From DATDCY01 sp031406795 [NCBI: Candidatus Rokuibacteriota bacterium] (GTDB lineage Bacteria; JAUVQV01), in the NCBI GenBank assembly GCA_031406795.1, contig JANOHV010000214.1:1-16851 (forward strand): a stretch of 16,851 bases of DNA, in the 5' to 3' direction. Below, piece after piece: positions 1-7,922 of this stretch. The notes under the pieces are model-generated. The model saw nothing but the letters and a program-made list of their open reading frames with translations. It did not search any database and was not told the DNA's origin. Both the position numbers and the translations under genes were made by a program. Every line of letters begins with the position of its first letter. The first letter of the stretch is position 1.

Positions 1-726
1 CAGGATGATCCCCGACGCGGTGCCGAGGTTGAACGAGTCGATGACCCCGGTCGAGGGGATCCGCACCAACTGGTCGCACAACTCCCGCGTCAGACGGCGC
101 AACCCCTCGTGTTCCTCACCCAGAACGATGACCGCGCGCCCGGCGAATTCCACCCGGAAGAGATCCTCAGCGCCGGCTTCGCCGGCGGCGCCGTAGATCC
201 AGAAGCCCTCCTCCTTGAGCTTGCGCAGCGCCTGGGCGATGTTGCCTGCGCGAACGACCCGCACGTGCTCCAACCCGCCCGCGGCGACCTTCTCGACCAC
301 GGGCGTCACCCCGGCCGAGCGGTCATTCGGGATCAGCACGGCCGCCGCGCCGGTCAGCGCCGCGTTGCGGACCACGGCGCCGAGATTGTGCGGGTCCTGC
401 ACGCCGTCGAGAACCACGACGACGGCCTGCTCCTGCCCGGCGAGCTCGGCGAGGAGCTCGTCGAGGTCGAGGCTCGGCCGGGCATCGGCCTCGACGACAA
501 CGCCCTGGTGGACGGCGCCGCCGACCATGCGGTCGAGCGTGCGAACGTCGGTGCGCCGGACCTTGAGCCCCCGGGTGCGCGCCAGCTCCTCGATCTCGCG
601 CAGACGCCCGCCCCGGGCGCCCTCGGCAAGATAGAGCACCCCGACGGAGCGGGAACCGGAGCGCAGGGCCTCCTCGACGGGGTGGACCCCGTAGAGAACC
701 CCTTTCAAGCCTTTTTGAGCCGCCAT
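1..726 (-). CDS. rlmB: TrmH/RlmB-type 23S rRNA 2'-O-methyltransferase (partial, C-terminus off the left edge)
   Basis: SpoU/TrmH-family SAM-dependent methyltransferase; RlmB members 2'-O-methylate a 23S rRNA guanosine. The frame starts at ATG 726 and is open for all 242 codons to the window edge. An N-terminal substrate-binding region (LYGVHPVEEALRSG, residues 11-24) precedes a SPOUT domain. The domain shows motif 1 (LDGVQDPHNLGAVVRNA), a motif 2-like segment (VLGEEHEGL) and a motif 3-like segment (IPSTGVIDSFNLGTASG). Motif 3 departs from the usual SLNVSxA, so assignment to RlmB rather than another TrmH-family 2'-O-methyltransferase is likely but not certain. The start lies inside the 3' end of cysS (22-nt overlap). 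A GGGGGGA run just upstream could act as ribosome binding site, so translation is probably coupled to cysS. A cysS-trmH/rlmB arrangement is common in bacteria. Confidence 0.9.
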   Translation of the reverse strand, partial: MAAQKGLKGVLYGVHPVEEALRSGSRSVGVLYLAEGARGGRLREIEELARTRGLKVRRTDVRTLDRMVGGAVHQGVVVEADARPSLDLDELLAELAGQEQAVVVVLDGVQDPHNLGAVVRNAALTGAAAVLIPNDRSAGVTPVVEKVAAGGLEHVRVVRAGNIAQALRKLKEEGFWIYGAAGEAGAEDLFRVEFAGRAVIVLGEEHEGLRRLTRELCDQLVRIPSTGVIDSFNLGTASGIIL

Positions 727-2159
727 GTCGTCCCCCCGGGATTGTCCTCGAGGGTGACCCCCCGTTCGAGCAACTCCTGGCGGACCCGGTCGGCGGCCGC
801 GAAGTCGCGCGCCGCGCGGGCTGCCGCACGCTCGGCGATCTTGCCCTCGACCCAGGCCGCATCGACGTCTGCGGCGAGGCCGGCCTGCTCGAGCGAGCGC
901 AGGCGCGCGGCCCATTCCGGAGGGGCGCTCGTGAAGAGTCCGAGCACCTCGCCGATCCGGCGCACTGCGCCGACGAATCCCGCAAGCGTCGCGCGGTCCA
1001 GGCCGCCCCCGCGGGCCAGAGCCCCGGAGACGGCGCGCATCGCCTTGAAGACCTCGCCGATCGCGCCGGCGGTATTGAAATCGTCGTCCATCGCCTCGCG
1101 GAAACTCTCGTCGAGCCGCGCGACCGCGGCGGCTGCCTCCGCATCGCGCGGTCCGTCCGCGTCCGCGGCGGCGAGCGCGTCCGCCTCCTCGATGAGCCGG
1201 TAGATCCGGTCGAGCGTCCGCGTCGCGTCCGTAAGCTGCTGGTCGGAAAAATCGATCGGCGAGCGGTAGTGCGTCCCGAGCAGGAAGAAACGCAGCGCTT
1301 CGGCGTCGAATTTCTTCAGCACGTCGCGGATCGTGAAGAAGTTGCCGAGGGACTTGGACATCTTCTCGTGGTTCACGTTCACGAACCCGTTGTGCATCCA
1401 GATCCGGACGAATGGCCGGCCGGTGAGCGCCTCGGTCTGGGCGATCTCGTTCTCGTGGTGCGGGAAGGCCAGATCCTTGCCGCCGCCGTGCAGGTCGAGC
1501 TCGGGCCCGAGGTGCTTCATCGCCATCGCGGAACACTCGATGTGCCACCCCGGCCGCCCCGGACCCCACGGGCTCTCCCACCAGGGCTCGCCGGGCTTGG
1601 AGGACTTCCAGAGGGCGAAGTCCATCGGGTCCTCCTTGCGCTGGTCGACCTCGACGCGGGCGCCGGCGAGCATCTCCTCGAGGTCGCGGTGCCCGAGCTC
1701 CCCGTAGGCGGGAAACGACTTGACCCGGAAGTAGACGTCGCCATCGACGGCGTAGGCCTTGCCCTTTTCCACGAGGGCGGCAACCAGCGCGACGATCTCG
1801 GCGATGTGGTCGGTGGCCTTGGGCTCGACATCGGCCGGCCGCACGCCAAGCGCGGTCATGTCGACGACGTACTCGCGGATGTAGGTCTCCGCCAGCTCCT
1901 GCCAGGGCAGGCCGCGCTCCGCCGCGCGCTTGATGATCTTGTCGTCGATGTCGGTGTAGTTGCGCACGTAGTTCACCTGGAACCCGGCGTAGGCGAGGTA
2001 CCGGCGCACGACGTCGAAGACCAGCGCACCGCGGCCGTGGCCGAGATGGCTCAGGTCGTACACGGTCACGCCGCAGACGTACATGCCGACGCGCGGGGGG
2101 GCAATCGGGACGAAGTCCTCCTTGCGGCCGGTCCGGGTATTGAAGATGCGCAGCGTCAT
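705..2159 (-). CDS. cysS: Cysteinyl-tRNA synthetase
   Basis: Class I aminoacyl-tRNA synthetase that charges tRNA-Cys in the cytoplasm. At 484 residues it is slightly longer than the roughly 460-residue E. coli enzyme. The HIGH signature appears as HLGH at 38-41 and KMSKS is at 266-270. Residues corresponding to the family zinc site are present: C29, C209, H234 and E238, the latter in FPHHENEIAQ. The GWHIECSAMA and LHGGGKDL blocks are typical. The C-terminal helical domain (from about residue 320) is Ala/Arg rich. ATG 2159 gives a canonical N-terminus (LRIFNTRTGRKEDF, then VCGVTVYD), although no good Shine-Dalgarno is visible upstream. The stop overlaps the start of the rlmB-type gene, so the two form an operon reading leftward. 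The promoter should lie in 2160-2290, shared with the divergent nusG-like gene. Confidence 0.97.
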   Translation of the reverse strand: MTLRIFNTRTGRKEDFVPIAPPRVGMYVCGVTVYDLSHLGHGRGALVFDVVRRYLAYAGFQVNYVRNYTDIDDKIIKRAAERGLPWQELAETYIREYVVDMTALGVRPADVEPKATDHIAEIVALVAALVEKGKAYAVDGDVYFRVKSFPAYGELGHRDLEEMLAGARVEVDQRKEDPMDFALWKSSKPGEPWWESPWGPGRPGWHIECSAMAMKHLGPELDLHGGGKDLAFPHHENEIAQTEALTGRPFVRIWMHNGFVNVNHEKMSKSLGNFFTIRDVLKKFDAEALRFFLLGTHYRSPIDFSDQQLTDATRTLDRIYRLIEEADALAAADADGPRDAEAAAAVARLDESFREAMDDDFNTAGAIGEVFKAMRAVSGALARGGGLDRATLAGFVGAVRRIGEVLGLFTSAPPEWAARLRSLEQAGLAADVDAAWVEGKIAERAAARAARDFAAADRVRQELLERGVTLEDNPGGTTWRLKKA

Positions 2160-2179
2160 GATAGGGTGGTTATCATACC

Positions 2180-2251
2180 CGAGGGGCGAAAAAGGGGACA
2201 GATTTATTTTTCCTACAAAAATAAATCTGTCCCCTTTTTCGGTGCCCCTCG
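2180..2251. repeat. Palindromic repeat, GGGGACAGATTTATTTT type, copy 1
   Basis: A perfect 24-bp inverted repeat (2188-2211 and 2217-2240) encloses a 5-nt loop (CCTAC). An outer stem, CGAGGGGC (2180-2187) with GCCCCTCG (2244-2251), extends it past a 3-nt bulge. The core GGGGACAGATTTATTTT recurs at 7922-7975. It is AT-rich in an otherwise very GC-rich region and sits between the divergent cysS and nusG-like genes, so it is not a terminator for either. It resembles REP/BIME-like palindromes of the sort mobilised by RAYT/TnpA_REP transposases. That assignment is inference, because no transposase lies in the window. Confidence 0.9.
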
Positions 2252-2290
2252 CGATTTACTCCTTGCCTCCGCGGCGCCTGTGGCCTGACA

Positions 2291-2797
2291 ATGCGCGCAA
2301 TGCGTCACTGGTATGTGGTTCAGAGCAAGCCCCAGCAGGCGGATCGGGTCGCGGTTCAACTCGAGGAACTCCTCGCCATCGAGGTCTACAACCCGAGGAT
2401 CGAGGTGCGCGTCGTGCGGGGCATCCACAAGACGACGCAGATCAAGCCGCTGTTCCCGAACTACCTCTTCGCCCGGCTCGAGCTGCCGGGGGAATGGAAG
2501 ACGATCACGTTCACCCGCGGCGTGGCCCGCGTGCTCGGCGGCTGGGAGGACCCGCGCTCCGTCGACGACGCGGTCGTCGCCGCCATCCGCACCCAGGAGC
2601 GCCGCAAGGATCGCCTGATCGCCTACTACCGTTTCAAGCCCCGGGAGCGGGTCGTGGTGCGCTCGGGGCCCTTCAAGGACATCCACGGCATCTTCGAGCG
2701 GTACGTCGACGAAGGGGAGCGGGTGCGCATCTTGCTGTCGCTGATCGGTTACGACGCCTCGGTTGAACTTGAGTCCGAGCAGGTGGCGAAACTGTGA
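2291..2797 (+). CDS. Specialised NusG paralog (RfaH/UpxY-like transcription antiterminator)
   Basis: A 168-residue protein with a NusG N-terminal (NGN) domain. It begins HWYVVQSKPQQADR and carries the PLFPNYLFARL segment (about 54-64) and the TRGVARVLGG strand (about 77-86). A C-terminal KOW domain follows (FKPRERVVVRSGPFKDIHGIFERYV to about residue 165). NGN-KOW proteins of this size bind RNA polymerase and change pausing or termination. Paralogs like this, as opposed to housekeeping NusG, usually act on surface-polysaccharide or other long operons and are often the first gene of the operon they control. ATG 2291 or ATG 2300 could be the start; neither has a clear ribosome site. The stop overlaps the next gene's GTG (GTGA), so the pair is translationally coupled. 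The target operon is not evident, since only one gene follows before the convergent murJ. Confidence 0.88.
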   Translation: MRAMRHWYVVQSKPQQADRVAVQLEELLAIEVYNPRIEVRVVRGIHKTTQIKPLFPNYLFARLELPGEWKTITFTRGVARVLGGWEDPRSVDDAVVAAIRTQERRKDRLIAYYRFKPRERVVVRSGPFKDIHGIFERYVDEGERVRILLSLIGYDASVELESEQVAKL

Positions 2798-3672
2798 CGA
2801 CGGCGGTCGCGATCCTCAGGAGCACGCGTCCGGCCCAGTGGCTGAAGAACGTCCTGGTCTTCGCGCCGCTGATCTTCGCGCACCAGGCGCTCGAACGCCA
2901 CGCCCTGCTGCGCTCGCTGGCGGTCTTCGGCCTCTTCTGCCTCGCCTCGGGAGCGGTGTACCTCGTCAACGACCTGCTCGACCGCGCCAGCGACCGCGGG
3001 CACCCCGTGAAGCGCCGCAGGCCAATCGCCTGCGGCGAGCTGTCCCCGGTCGCAGCGGGGGCGGCCGCGGCACTGCTCGGCTTCGGGGCGATCGCCGTCG
3101 CGGCGCTGCTGGACCGGCGCGTCGCGTTCGTCCTCGGGGTCTACCTGCTCGTCAACCTGCTCTACTCGCGCGTGCTCAAACACCTGGTCATCCTCGACGT
3201 CATGACGATCGCCGCCGGCTTCGTGCTGCGGGTGGTCGCCGGGGGCATCGCCGTCGGCGTCGCGCTCTCCTCGTGGCTGCTGCTGTGCACCTCGCTGCTG
3301 GCGCTGTTTCTCGGTTTCGGCAAGCGCCGCCACGAACTGGTGCTGCTTGAGGTCAACGCCTCCACCCACCGGCCGATCCTCTCCGAGTACAGCCCCTATT
3401 TCCTGGACCAGCTGATCGCGGTGGTCACGACCTCCACGCTCGTGACCTACGCGCTCTACACGATGGATCCGCTCGTGCAGCAGAAGCTCGGCACGCCCTA
3501 CCTGCCGCTGACCATCCCGTTCGTGCTCTACGGGATCTTCCGCTACCTCTATCTCGTGCACCAGAAGCAGGAGGGCGGCGACCCGTCGCAGATCATCTTC
3601 AACGACAAGCCGCTGCTGCTGAACGTCCTCCTCTGGGCCGCCACGGTCTTCTTCATCCTGTATTTCAGTTAG
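2794..3672 (+). CDS. UbiA-family prenyltransferase, decaprenyl-phosphate phosphoribosyltransferase-like
   Basis: A 292-residue polytopic membrane protein of the UbiA superfamily. The first Asp-rich motif is NDLLDRASDRGHPVKRRRPI (N59, D60, D63, D67, then HPxKRxRPI). This is the form seen in 5-phosphoribosyl-1-pyrophosphate:decaprenyl-phosphate transferases (DprE-pathway type). The second motif region, YSRVLKHLVILDVMTIA (about 124-140), is followed by the family's FVLRVVAGG and LFLGFGKRRHEL segments. Known members transfer phosphoribose to a polyprenyl phosphate in the inner membrane, giving a precursor for arabinose-type donors. In Gram-negatives the product is less well defined, so the substrate is inferred. 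It starts at GTG 2794, overlapping the upstream TGA by 4 nt. Its stop codon runs directly into hairpin element A. Confidence 0.88.
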   Translation: MTTAVAILRSTRPAQWLKNVLVFAPLIFAHQALERHALLRSLAVFGLFCLASGAVYLVNDLLDRASDRGHPVKRRRPIACGELSPVAAGAAAALLGFGAIAVAALLDRRVAFVLGVYLLVNLLYSRVLKHLVILDVMTIAAGFVLRVVAGGIAVGVALSSWLLLCTSLLALFLGFGKRRHELVLLEVNASTHRPILSEYSPYFLDQLIAVVTTSTLVTYALYTMDPLVQQKLGTPYLPLTIPFVLYGIFRYLYLVHQKQEGGDPSQIIFNDKPLLLNVLLWAATVFFILYFS

Positions 3673-3814
3673 CCCGGGTCGGCTGGGAGGCCCTGACGCG
3701 CCCTGGCGGCGTTGCGGACCGGGTTGCTTGTGCGGCGGGCACGAGCCCTCCTCCGCGCACCCTTCCCGCTGCCTTGCCAGGACGCGTCAGGACGCTCCCA
3801 GCCGACTCGGGCAG
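3671..3814 (+). repeat. 3'-end hairpin element A (sense to the UbiA gene)
   Basis: A 144-nt near-palindrome that begins in the last two bases of the upstream stop codon. The outer stem of about 37 bp pairs 3671-3708 with 3776-3814; CCTGACGCG pairs perfectly with CGCGTCAGG. The inner part reads GGCGTTGC, then TTGTGCGGC, the apical stem GGCGGGC-ACGA-GCCCTCC (3734-3751, one mismatch), then GCCTTGCC. It is an inverted copy of element B and shares its core with C, D and E. There is no U-tract after the stem, so it is not a textbook intrinsic terminator, but its position suits a 3'-end role. Confidence 0.9.
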
Positions 3815-3856
3815 CACGTGAACGGGAACGCCCGGGAACGTTACCGGGACGTTGAC

Positions 3857-4030
3857 GTTGCCCTCGCTTCGCTGGGCGATGCCGCCGGGCCGATCGTCTT
3901 CCGTGGCCAGTTCCATTGCCCAGCGAAGCGCGGGCGATGAGACGCCGCACGGGAATTGCGACCTCGCGACATTGCCCGGCGAAGCGAGGACGACGACCCC
4001 GAAGTCATCGCCCAGCGAAGCGAGGCAACG
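3857..4030. repeat. Four short interspersed repeats (GCCCRGCGAAGCGMGG) in the murJ convergent gap
   Basis: Four degenerate copies of about 25 bp lie at 3857-3881 (reverse), 3914-3939, 3970-3994 and 4006-4030 (forward). The core is CAT-Y-GCCC-R-GCGAAGCG. The first and last are near-perfect inverted copies of each other, so the whole 3671-4207 gap has an overall inverted layout. Spacings are irregular (about 12-32 bp between copies). No convincing coding region is seen in this 540-bp gap; short ORFs across it are repeat-derived. Confidence 0.75.
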
Positions 4031-4063
4031 CCCCCGACATGGCCCCAGTCCATCGGCAATTGA

Positions 4064-4207
4064 CTGCCCGAGTCGGCCGGGAGCGTCCTGATGCGTCCTG
4101 GCAAGGCAGCGCCGAGCGCGCGCGGAGGCGCACTCGTGTGCGCCGCACAAGCGACGCGAGAAGCAACGCGGCCAGGGCGCATCAGGGCCTCCCCGCCGAC
4201 CCGGGCT
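4064..4207 (-). repeat. 3'-end hairpin element B (sense to murJ)
   Basis: The inverted partner of element A, also 144 nt, ending 5 nt from the murJ stop codon. Read on the minus strand it has the same order as A: outer stem, CGTTGC, TTGTGCGGC, apical stem GGCGCAC-ACGA-GTGCGCC (4127-4144, fully paired), GCCTTGCC, outer stem. Compared with A, the outer stem carries a paired change: the C3697-G3786 pair of A is a T-A pair here. The apical stem differs in sequence yet stays complementary. Both are consistent with selection on structure. Confidence 0.9.
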
Positions 4208-4212
4208 GACGG

Positions 4213-5778
4213 TTAACGGTTGACGCGGCGGCGCGCTAGGGCGAGGACAGAGGTGAGTTCTTCGCTGCCGAGCAGGCGGCTGGCGCCGCAGTAGATTGCA
4301 ATGCAGAGCGACGCGGTCCCGGCGAAGAGCGCCGTCTTCAGCGCGGTGTGGCCGCCGGCCTCCCAGAGTTGCCCGCGCAGCAGCGCCCAGCCGACCAGAC
4401 CCATCAGCGCCGCGGCGGCCGCGGTGCGCAGCAGCGAGCGCGCGATCCTCCCGGTCTCGATGCGGCCGAGCCGTCGACGCAGCAGGAGAAAGAGCGCCGT
4501 GAAGTTCGCCATGGAGGCGCAGGCGTTCGCGAGGGCCAGCCCGGCGTGGGCCAGCGGCCCCATCAGCGCCAGGCTCAGCGCGAGGTTCACGAGCATCGTC
4601 GCCATGCCGACGCGCACCGGCGTCCGCGTGTCCTGCAGCGCGTAGAAGGTCGCCGTGACCACCCGCACGCCGACCACGGCCCAGATGCCGAACGCGTAGC
4701 AGAGCAACGCCTGGGCCGTCCCCGCGGCGGCGGCCTCGTCGAAGCGTCCGCGCAGGAACAGCAGGTTGACGATCGGCCCCCGCAGCGCGATGAGCCCCGC
4801 CATCGCCGGGACGGTGATGAAGAAGAGCAGCCGCAGCGCGTACGAGAAATCCTCCCGCAGCCGCTCGGTCTCGCCGCGCGCCGCGTGCTCGGAGAGCGCG
4901 GGGAGCACCGCCATGCCCATGGCCACGCCGAAGATGCCGATCGGGAATTGAATCAGCCGCATCGAGTAGTACAGGTACGTGATGCTCCCCTGCGCCAGGT
5001 ACGAGGCGAGGATGTTGCTGACGAAGATATTGACCTGCGCGACTGCCATCCCCAGCGTCGCGGGCAGCAACAGCACGCCCATGCGCCTGAGGCCCGGGTG
5101 CCCGAAGCGGAACGACGGCACGAGCGAGTAGCCGGCGCGGAGAAAGGAGGGGAGCTGGAAGGCCAGTTGCGCGCCCCCGCCGATCGCGACGCCCACCGCG
5201 ACCGCGGCGATGGCGGGACTCACCCGGCCGGCGAGCAGGGGCACCGCGGCGATCCAGACCGCGTTGAACACGGCCGACGCCAGCGCCGGCACGAAGAAAA
5301 CCCGACGCGTGTTGAGGGCCCCCATGACGAGCGCCGCGAGACTGACAAACAGCAGAAAAGGGAACATGATCCGCGTCATCAGCACCGTCAACGCGAGTTT
5401 CTCCGGGTCGGCGCGAAAGCCCGGCGCGATCGCGACCACGATCTCGGGGGCGAAGAGCACGCCGAGTGCGCAGACTGTGCCGACGAGCAGGAACATGAAG
5501 GTCAGCGCCGCGCGCACGAGTCGGGTCGCCTCCGCCTTCCCCTCCGCCGCCTCGACCCGGGAGAGCACCGGCACGAAGGCCGAGGACATGGACCCCTCCG
5601 CGAAGAGTTCGCGCAGCAGGTTCGGAATCCGGAAGGCGACGAAGAAGGTATCCGAGGCCCCCGCCGCGCCGAAGAAGCTCGCGAGCGTCATGTCCCGGAC
5701 AAAACCGAGAATCCGGCTGATGAGCGTAGCGGCCGACATCACGCCGGCGGCCTTCGCGATCCGACCCTGGCTCCCCAT
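4213..5778 (-). CDS. murJ: MurJ/MviN lipid II flippase
   Basis: Polytopic inner-membrane protein of the MOP superfamily that flips lipid II for peptidoglycan synthesis. From ATG 5778 it has 521 residues, in the family range (about 510-530). The N-terminus GRIAKAAGVMSAATLISRILGFVRD carries the conserved arginines of the first helix. FRIPNLLRELFAEGSMSSAFVPVLS follows and holds the conserved loop arginines. About 14 hydrophobic segments run to the basic C-terminus (ALARRRVNR). A GTG at 5796 would add six residues (LESRP region). ATG 5778 is preferred because it gives the usual MurJ start, though neither start has a strong ribosome site. It is divergent from the spermidine-synthase-like gene across a 59-bp gap and convergent with the UbiA gene. 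Confidence 0.95.
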   Translation of the reverse strand: MGSQGRIAKAAGVMSAATLISRILGFVRDMTLASFFGAAGASDTFFVAFRIPNLLRELFAEGSMSSAFVPVLSRVEAAEGKAEATRLVRAALTFMFLLVGTVCALGVLFAPEIVVAIAPGFRADPEKLALTVLMTRIMFPFLLFVSLAALVMGALNTRRVFFVPALASAVFNAVWIAAVPLLAGRVSPAIAAVAVGVAIGGGAQLAFQLPSFLRAGYSLVPSFRFGHPGLRRMGVLLLPATLGMAVAQVNIFVSNILASYLAQGSITYLYYSMRLIQFPIGIFGVAMGMAVLPALSEHAARGETERLREDFSYALRLLFFITVPAMAGLIALRGPIVNLLFLRGRFDEAAAAGTAQALLCYAFGIWAVVGVRVVTATFYALQDTRTPVRVGMATMLVNLALSLALMGPLAHAGLALANACASMANFTALFLLLRRRLGRIETGRIARSLLRTAAAAALMGLVGWALLRGQLWEAGGHTALKTALFAGTASLCIAIYCGASRLLGSEELTSVLALARRRVNR

Positions 5779-5837
5779 GGGGCGCGATTCTAGCACGCGC
5801 GATTGACTCGCCGCCGCGCTGCAGGTAGGAATACCTC

Positions 5838-7922
5838 ATGGTTCCCCACGCCGCGGCGATCTTCCTTTCGGCCTTCCTGCTGTTTCAAGTCCAGCCGCTG
5901 GCCGGCAAGGAACTCCTCCCCTGGTTCGGCGGCAGCGCCGCGGTCTGGTCGGCCTGCCTGCTCTTCTTCCAGGCCGTGCTCTTTCTCGGCTATCTCTACG
6001 CGCACCTTATCGGGACGCGCCTTGCGCCGCGCCGCCAGGGGATCGTGCACCTGGCGCTGCTCGCGATCGCCCTCGCCTTCCTGCCGATCGCCGCCGGCGC
6101 GGCCTGGAAGCCCCCCGACCAGTCGCTGCCCGTCCCGAGGATCCTGGCCTTTCTCGCCGCGACGCTCGGCCTGCCGTATTTCCTGCTCTCGGCGAACGGG
6201 CCGCTGCTCCAGCGCTGGTACACGCTGCGCTCTCCCGGCGCTCCGTGGCGCCTGTACGCGCTGTCGAACGCCGGTTCGCTGCTCGGGCTGCTCTCCTACC
6301 CCGTCCTCGTCGAACCGTTCCTCTCGCTCGGCGCCCAGCGGCTGCTCTGGTCCGCCGGGTACGCGGCGTTCGTGGCCGCCGCCGCCGCCTGCGCCTTCGG
6401 ACTCGTCCGCGCCGCCCCGCCGCTGCCGCCGGCACCGCCCGATCAGCGCGGATCGCCCGGGAGCCGCGACTCCGGCGCGGGCTGGACGGCTCTCGTGCTG
6501 GCGCTGTCGCTCACCGGCTCGCTGCTGATGGCCGCGACGACGCACTACCTGTGCCAGCACGTCGCGGTCATCCCGCTGCTCTGGATTCTCCCCCTCGCAC
6601 TCTACCTGGTGAGCTTCATCGTCGTGTTCGCCGGCGATCGCTGGTACCGGCGCGGCCTGATGATCCCGCTCCTCGCCACAGCCACGATCGCCGCGACCGC
6701 GACGCTGTTCCTCGGTTTTCGCATCAGCCTCCCCGCACGCATCCTGGTGCTGCTCGCGCACCTCTTCGTCGGCTGCCTGGTGTTGCACGGCGAAATGGCG
6801 CGCCTCAAGCCGGCGCCGCGACGGCTCACCGGCTACTATCTGCTGCTCTCGGCCGGCGGGGCGCTCGGGACGGCGTTCGTGACCTTCCTGGCGCCGGCGC
6901 TCTTCTCGGGGTACTGGGAGTACCACGTCGCGCTCGCCACCTGCTGGGGATTGACGCTGGTCGCGGTGCTGCGGGACGCCCGCGCGGCGCGGCAGCCGGG
7001 GCGTTCGAAGGCCGCACTGGTCGCCGGCCTCGCCAGCCTCCTGGCGCTCGTCGTCACGCTGCGCTGGGACACACTCGTCGTCATGGCTCAGACCGTGCAC
7101 GCCGAGCGCAATTTCTACGGGGCGCTCCAGGTGATCGAGCGCGACGCCGACGATCCGGGCCGGCACCGCTTCGAGCTGACCAACGGGGGCATCCTGCACG
7201 GCGCGCAGTTCACCGACCCGCGGCTGCGGCGCCGCCCGACGGTCTACTTCGGGCCGTCGAGCGGGCTGGCCGCGGGCCTGCGCTCCGCCCGGGAGACGGC
7301 GCGCGCCGGCGGCGGGACGGGCGGGCTGCGCATCGGCTGCATCGGCCTGGGAGTCGGCGTGATCGCCGCGCACACGATCCCCGGCGACGAGTTGCGCTAC
7401 TACGAGCTGAACCCGGACGTGGAGCGCGTGGCGCGAAGATACTTCAGCTTTCTCGCCGATGCCCCGGGAGCCACCACGGTCATCCTCGGGGACGCTCGCC
7501 TCTCGCTGGAGCGGGAGCTGGCCGCGGGCGGCCCGCGCCGTTTCGACGTCTTCGTCGTGGATGCCTTCACCGGCGACGCCATCCCCGCCCACCTGCTGAC
7601 GCGCGAATGCCTCCAACTCTACCTGGCGCACCTCGCGCCGGGCGGACGGCTGCTGCTGCACATCAGCAACCGTTACCTGGACTTGCGCCCGGTCGTGCTC
7701 GCTCTGGCGCGCGACGCCGGCCTCGAGGCGATCGTCATGGACAGCCGTCCGGCCGACGTCTCCGAATTGCCCGCCACCTGGGCCGCCATCGCGCGAAGCG
7801 GCTTCTTCTCCGCCGAGGAACGCGCGATGGCCGCGGCGTCGCGGCCGCCATTCACCGGCCGGCTGGCGCTCTGGACGGACGAATACAGCACCCTCTTCAA
7901 CCTGCTCTTCCGAGGTGAGTGA
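5838..7922 (+). CDS. Membrane-fused spermidine synthase-like protein
   Basis: A 694-residue protein. The first 420 or so residues are a hydrophobic multi-helix domain. It starts FLSAFLLFQVQPLAGKELLPWFGG, the typical opening of 'fused MFS/spermidine synthase' proteins. The C-terminal 270 or so residues are a Rossmann-type aminopropyltransferase/methyltransferase-like domain. That domain has the nucleotide-binding loop GCIGLGVGVIA, the acidic strand end YYELNPDVERVARRYF, and DVFVVDAFTGDAIPAHLLT with an active-site-like Asp. The family is widespread in environmental bacteria and its substrate is unknown; true spermidine synthesis is unproven. ATG 5838 has an AGGTAGGA ribosome site 7 nt upstream. 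The last codons contain the ribosome site of the next gene, and the TGA (7920-7922) abuts a palindromic repeat. Confidence 0.88.
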   Translation: MVPHAAAIFLSAFLLFQVQPLAGKELLPWFGGSAAVWSACLLFFQAVLFLGYLYAHLIGTRLAPRRQGIVHLALLAIALAFLPIAAGAAWKPPDQSLPVPRILAFLAATLGLPYFLLSANGPLLQRWYTLRSPGAPWRLYALSNAGSLLGLLSYPVLVEPFLSLGAQRLLWSAGYAAFVAAAAACAFGLVRAAPPLPPAPPDQRGSPGSRDSGAGWTALVLALSLTGSLLMAATTHYLCQHVAVIPLLWILPLALYLVSFIVVFAGDRWYRRGLMIPLLATATIAATATLFLGFRISLPARILVLLAHLFVGCLVLHGEMARLKPAPRRLTGYYLLLSAGGALGTAFVTFLAPALFSGYWEYHVALATCWGLTLVAVLRDARAARQPGRSKAALVAGLASLLALVVTLRWDTLVVMAQTVHAERNFYGALQVIERDADDPGRHRFELTNGGILHGAQFTDPRLRRRPTVYFGPSSGLAAGLRSARETARAGGGTGGLRIGCIGLGVGVIAAHTIPGDELRYYELNPDVERVARRYFSFLADAPGATTVILGDARLSLERELAAGGPRRFDVFVVDAFTGDAIPAHLLTRECLQLYLAHLAPGGRLLLHISNRYLDLRPVVLALARDAGLEAIVMDSRPADVSELPATWAAIARSGFFSAEERAMAAASRPPFTGRLALWTDEYSTLFNLLFRGE

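Noticed and set aside
2083-2766. Plus-strand ORF spanning the first palindrome and the nusG-like gene
   Set aside because: It is read in a different frame from the NGN-KOW protein and has no recognisable domain.
3857-4030. Repeats in the murJ gap as a CRISPR array
   Set aside because: Copies are degenerate, in mixed orientation, with irregular spacers of 12-32 bp and no cas genes.
5790-7661. A 623-codon minus-strand open frame across the spermidine-synthase-like gene
   Set aside because: Low-complexity shadow (Arg/Gln/Glu-rich) of a well-supported plus-strand gene with a good ribosome site.
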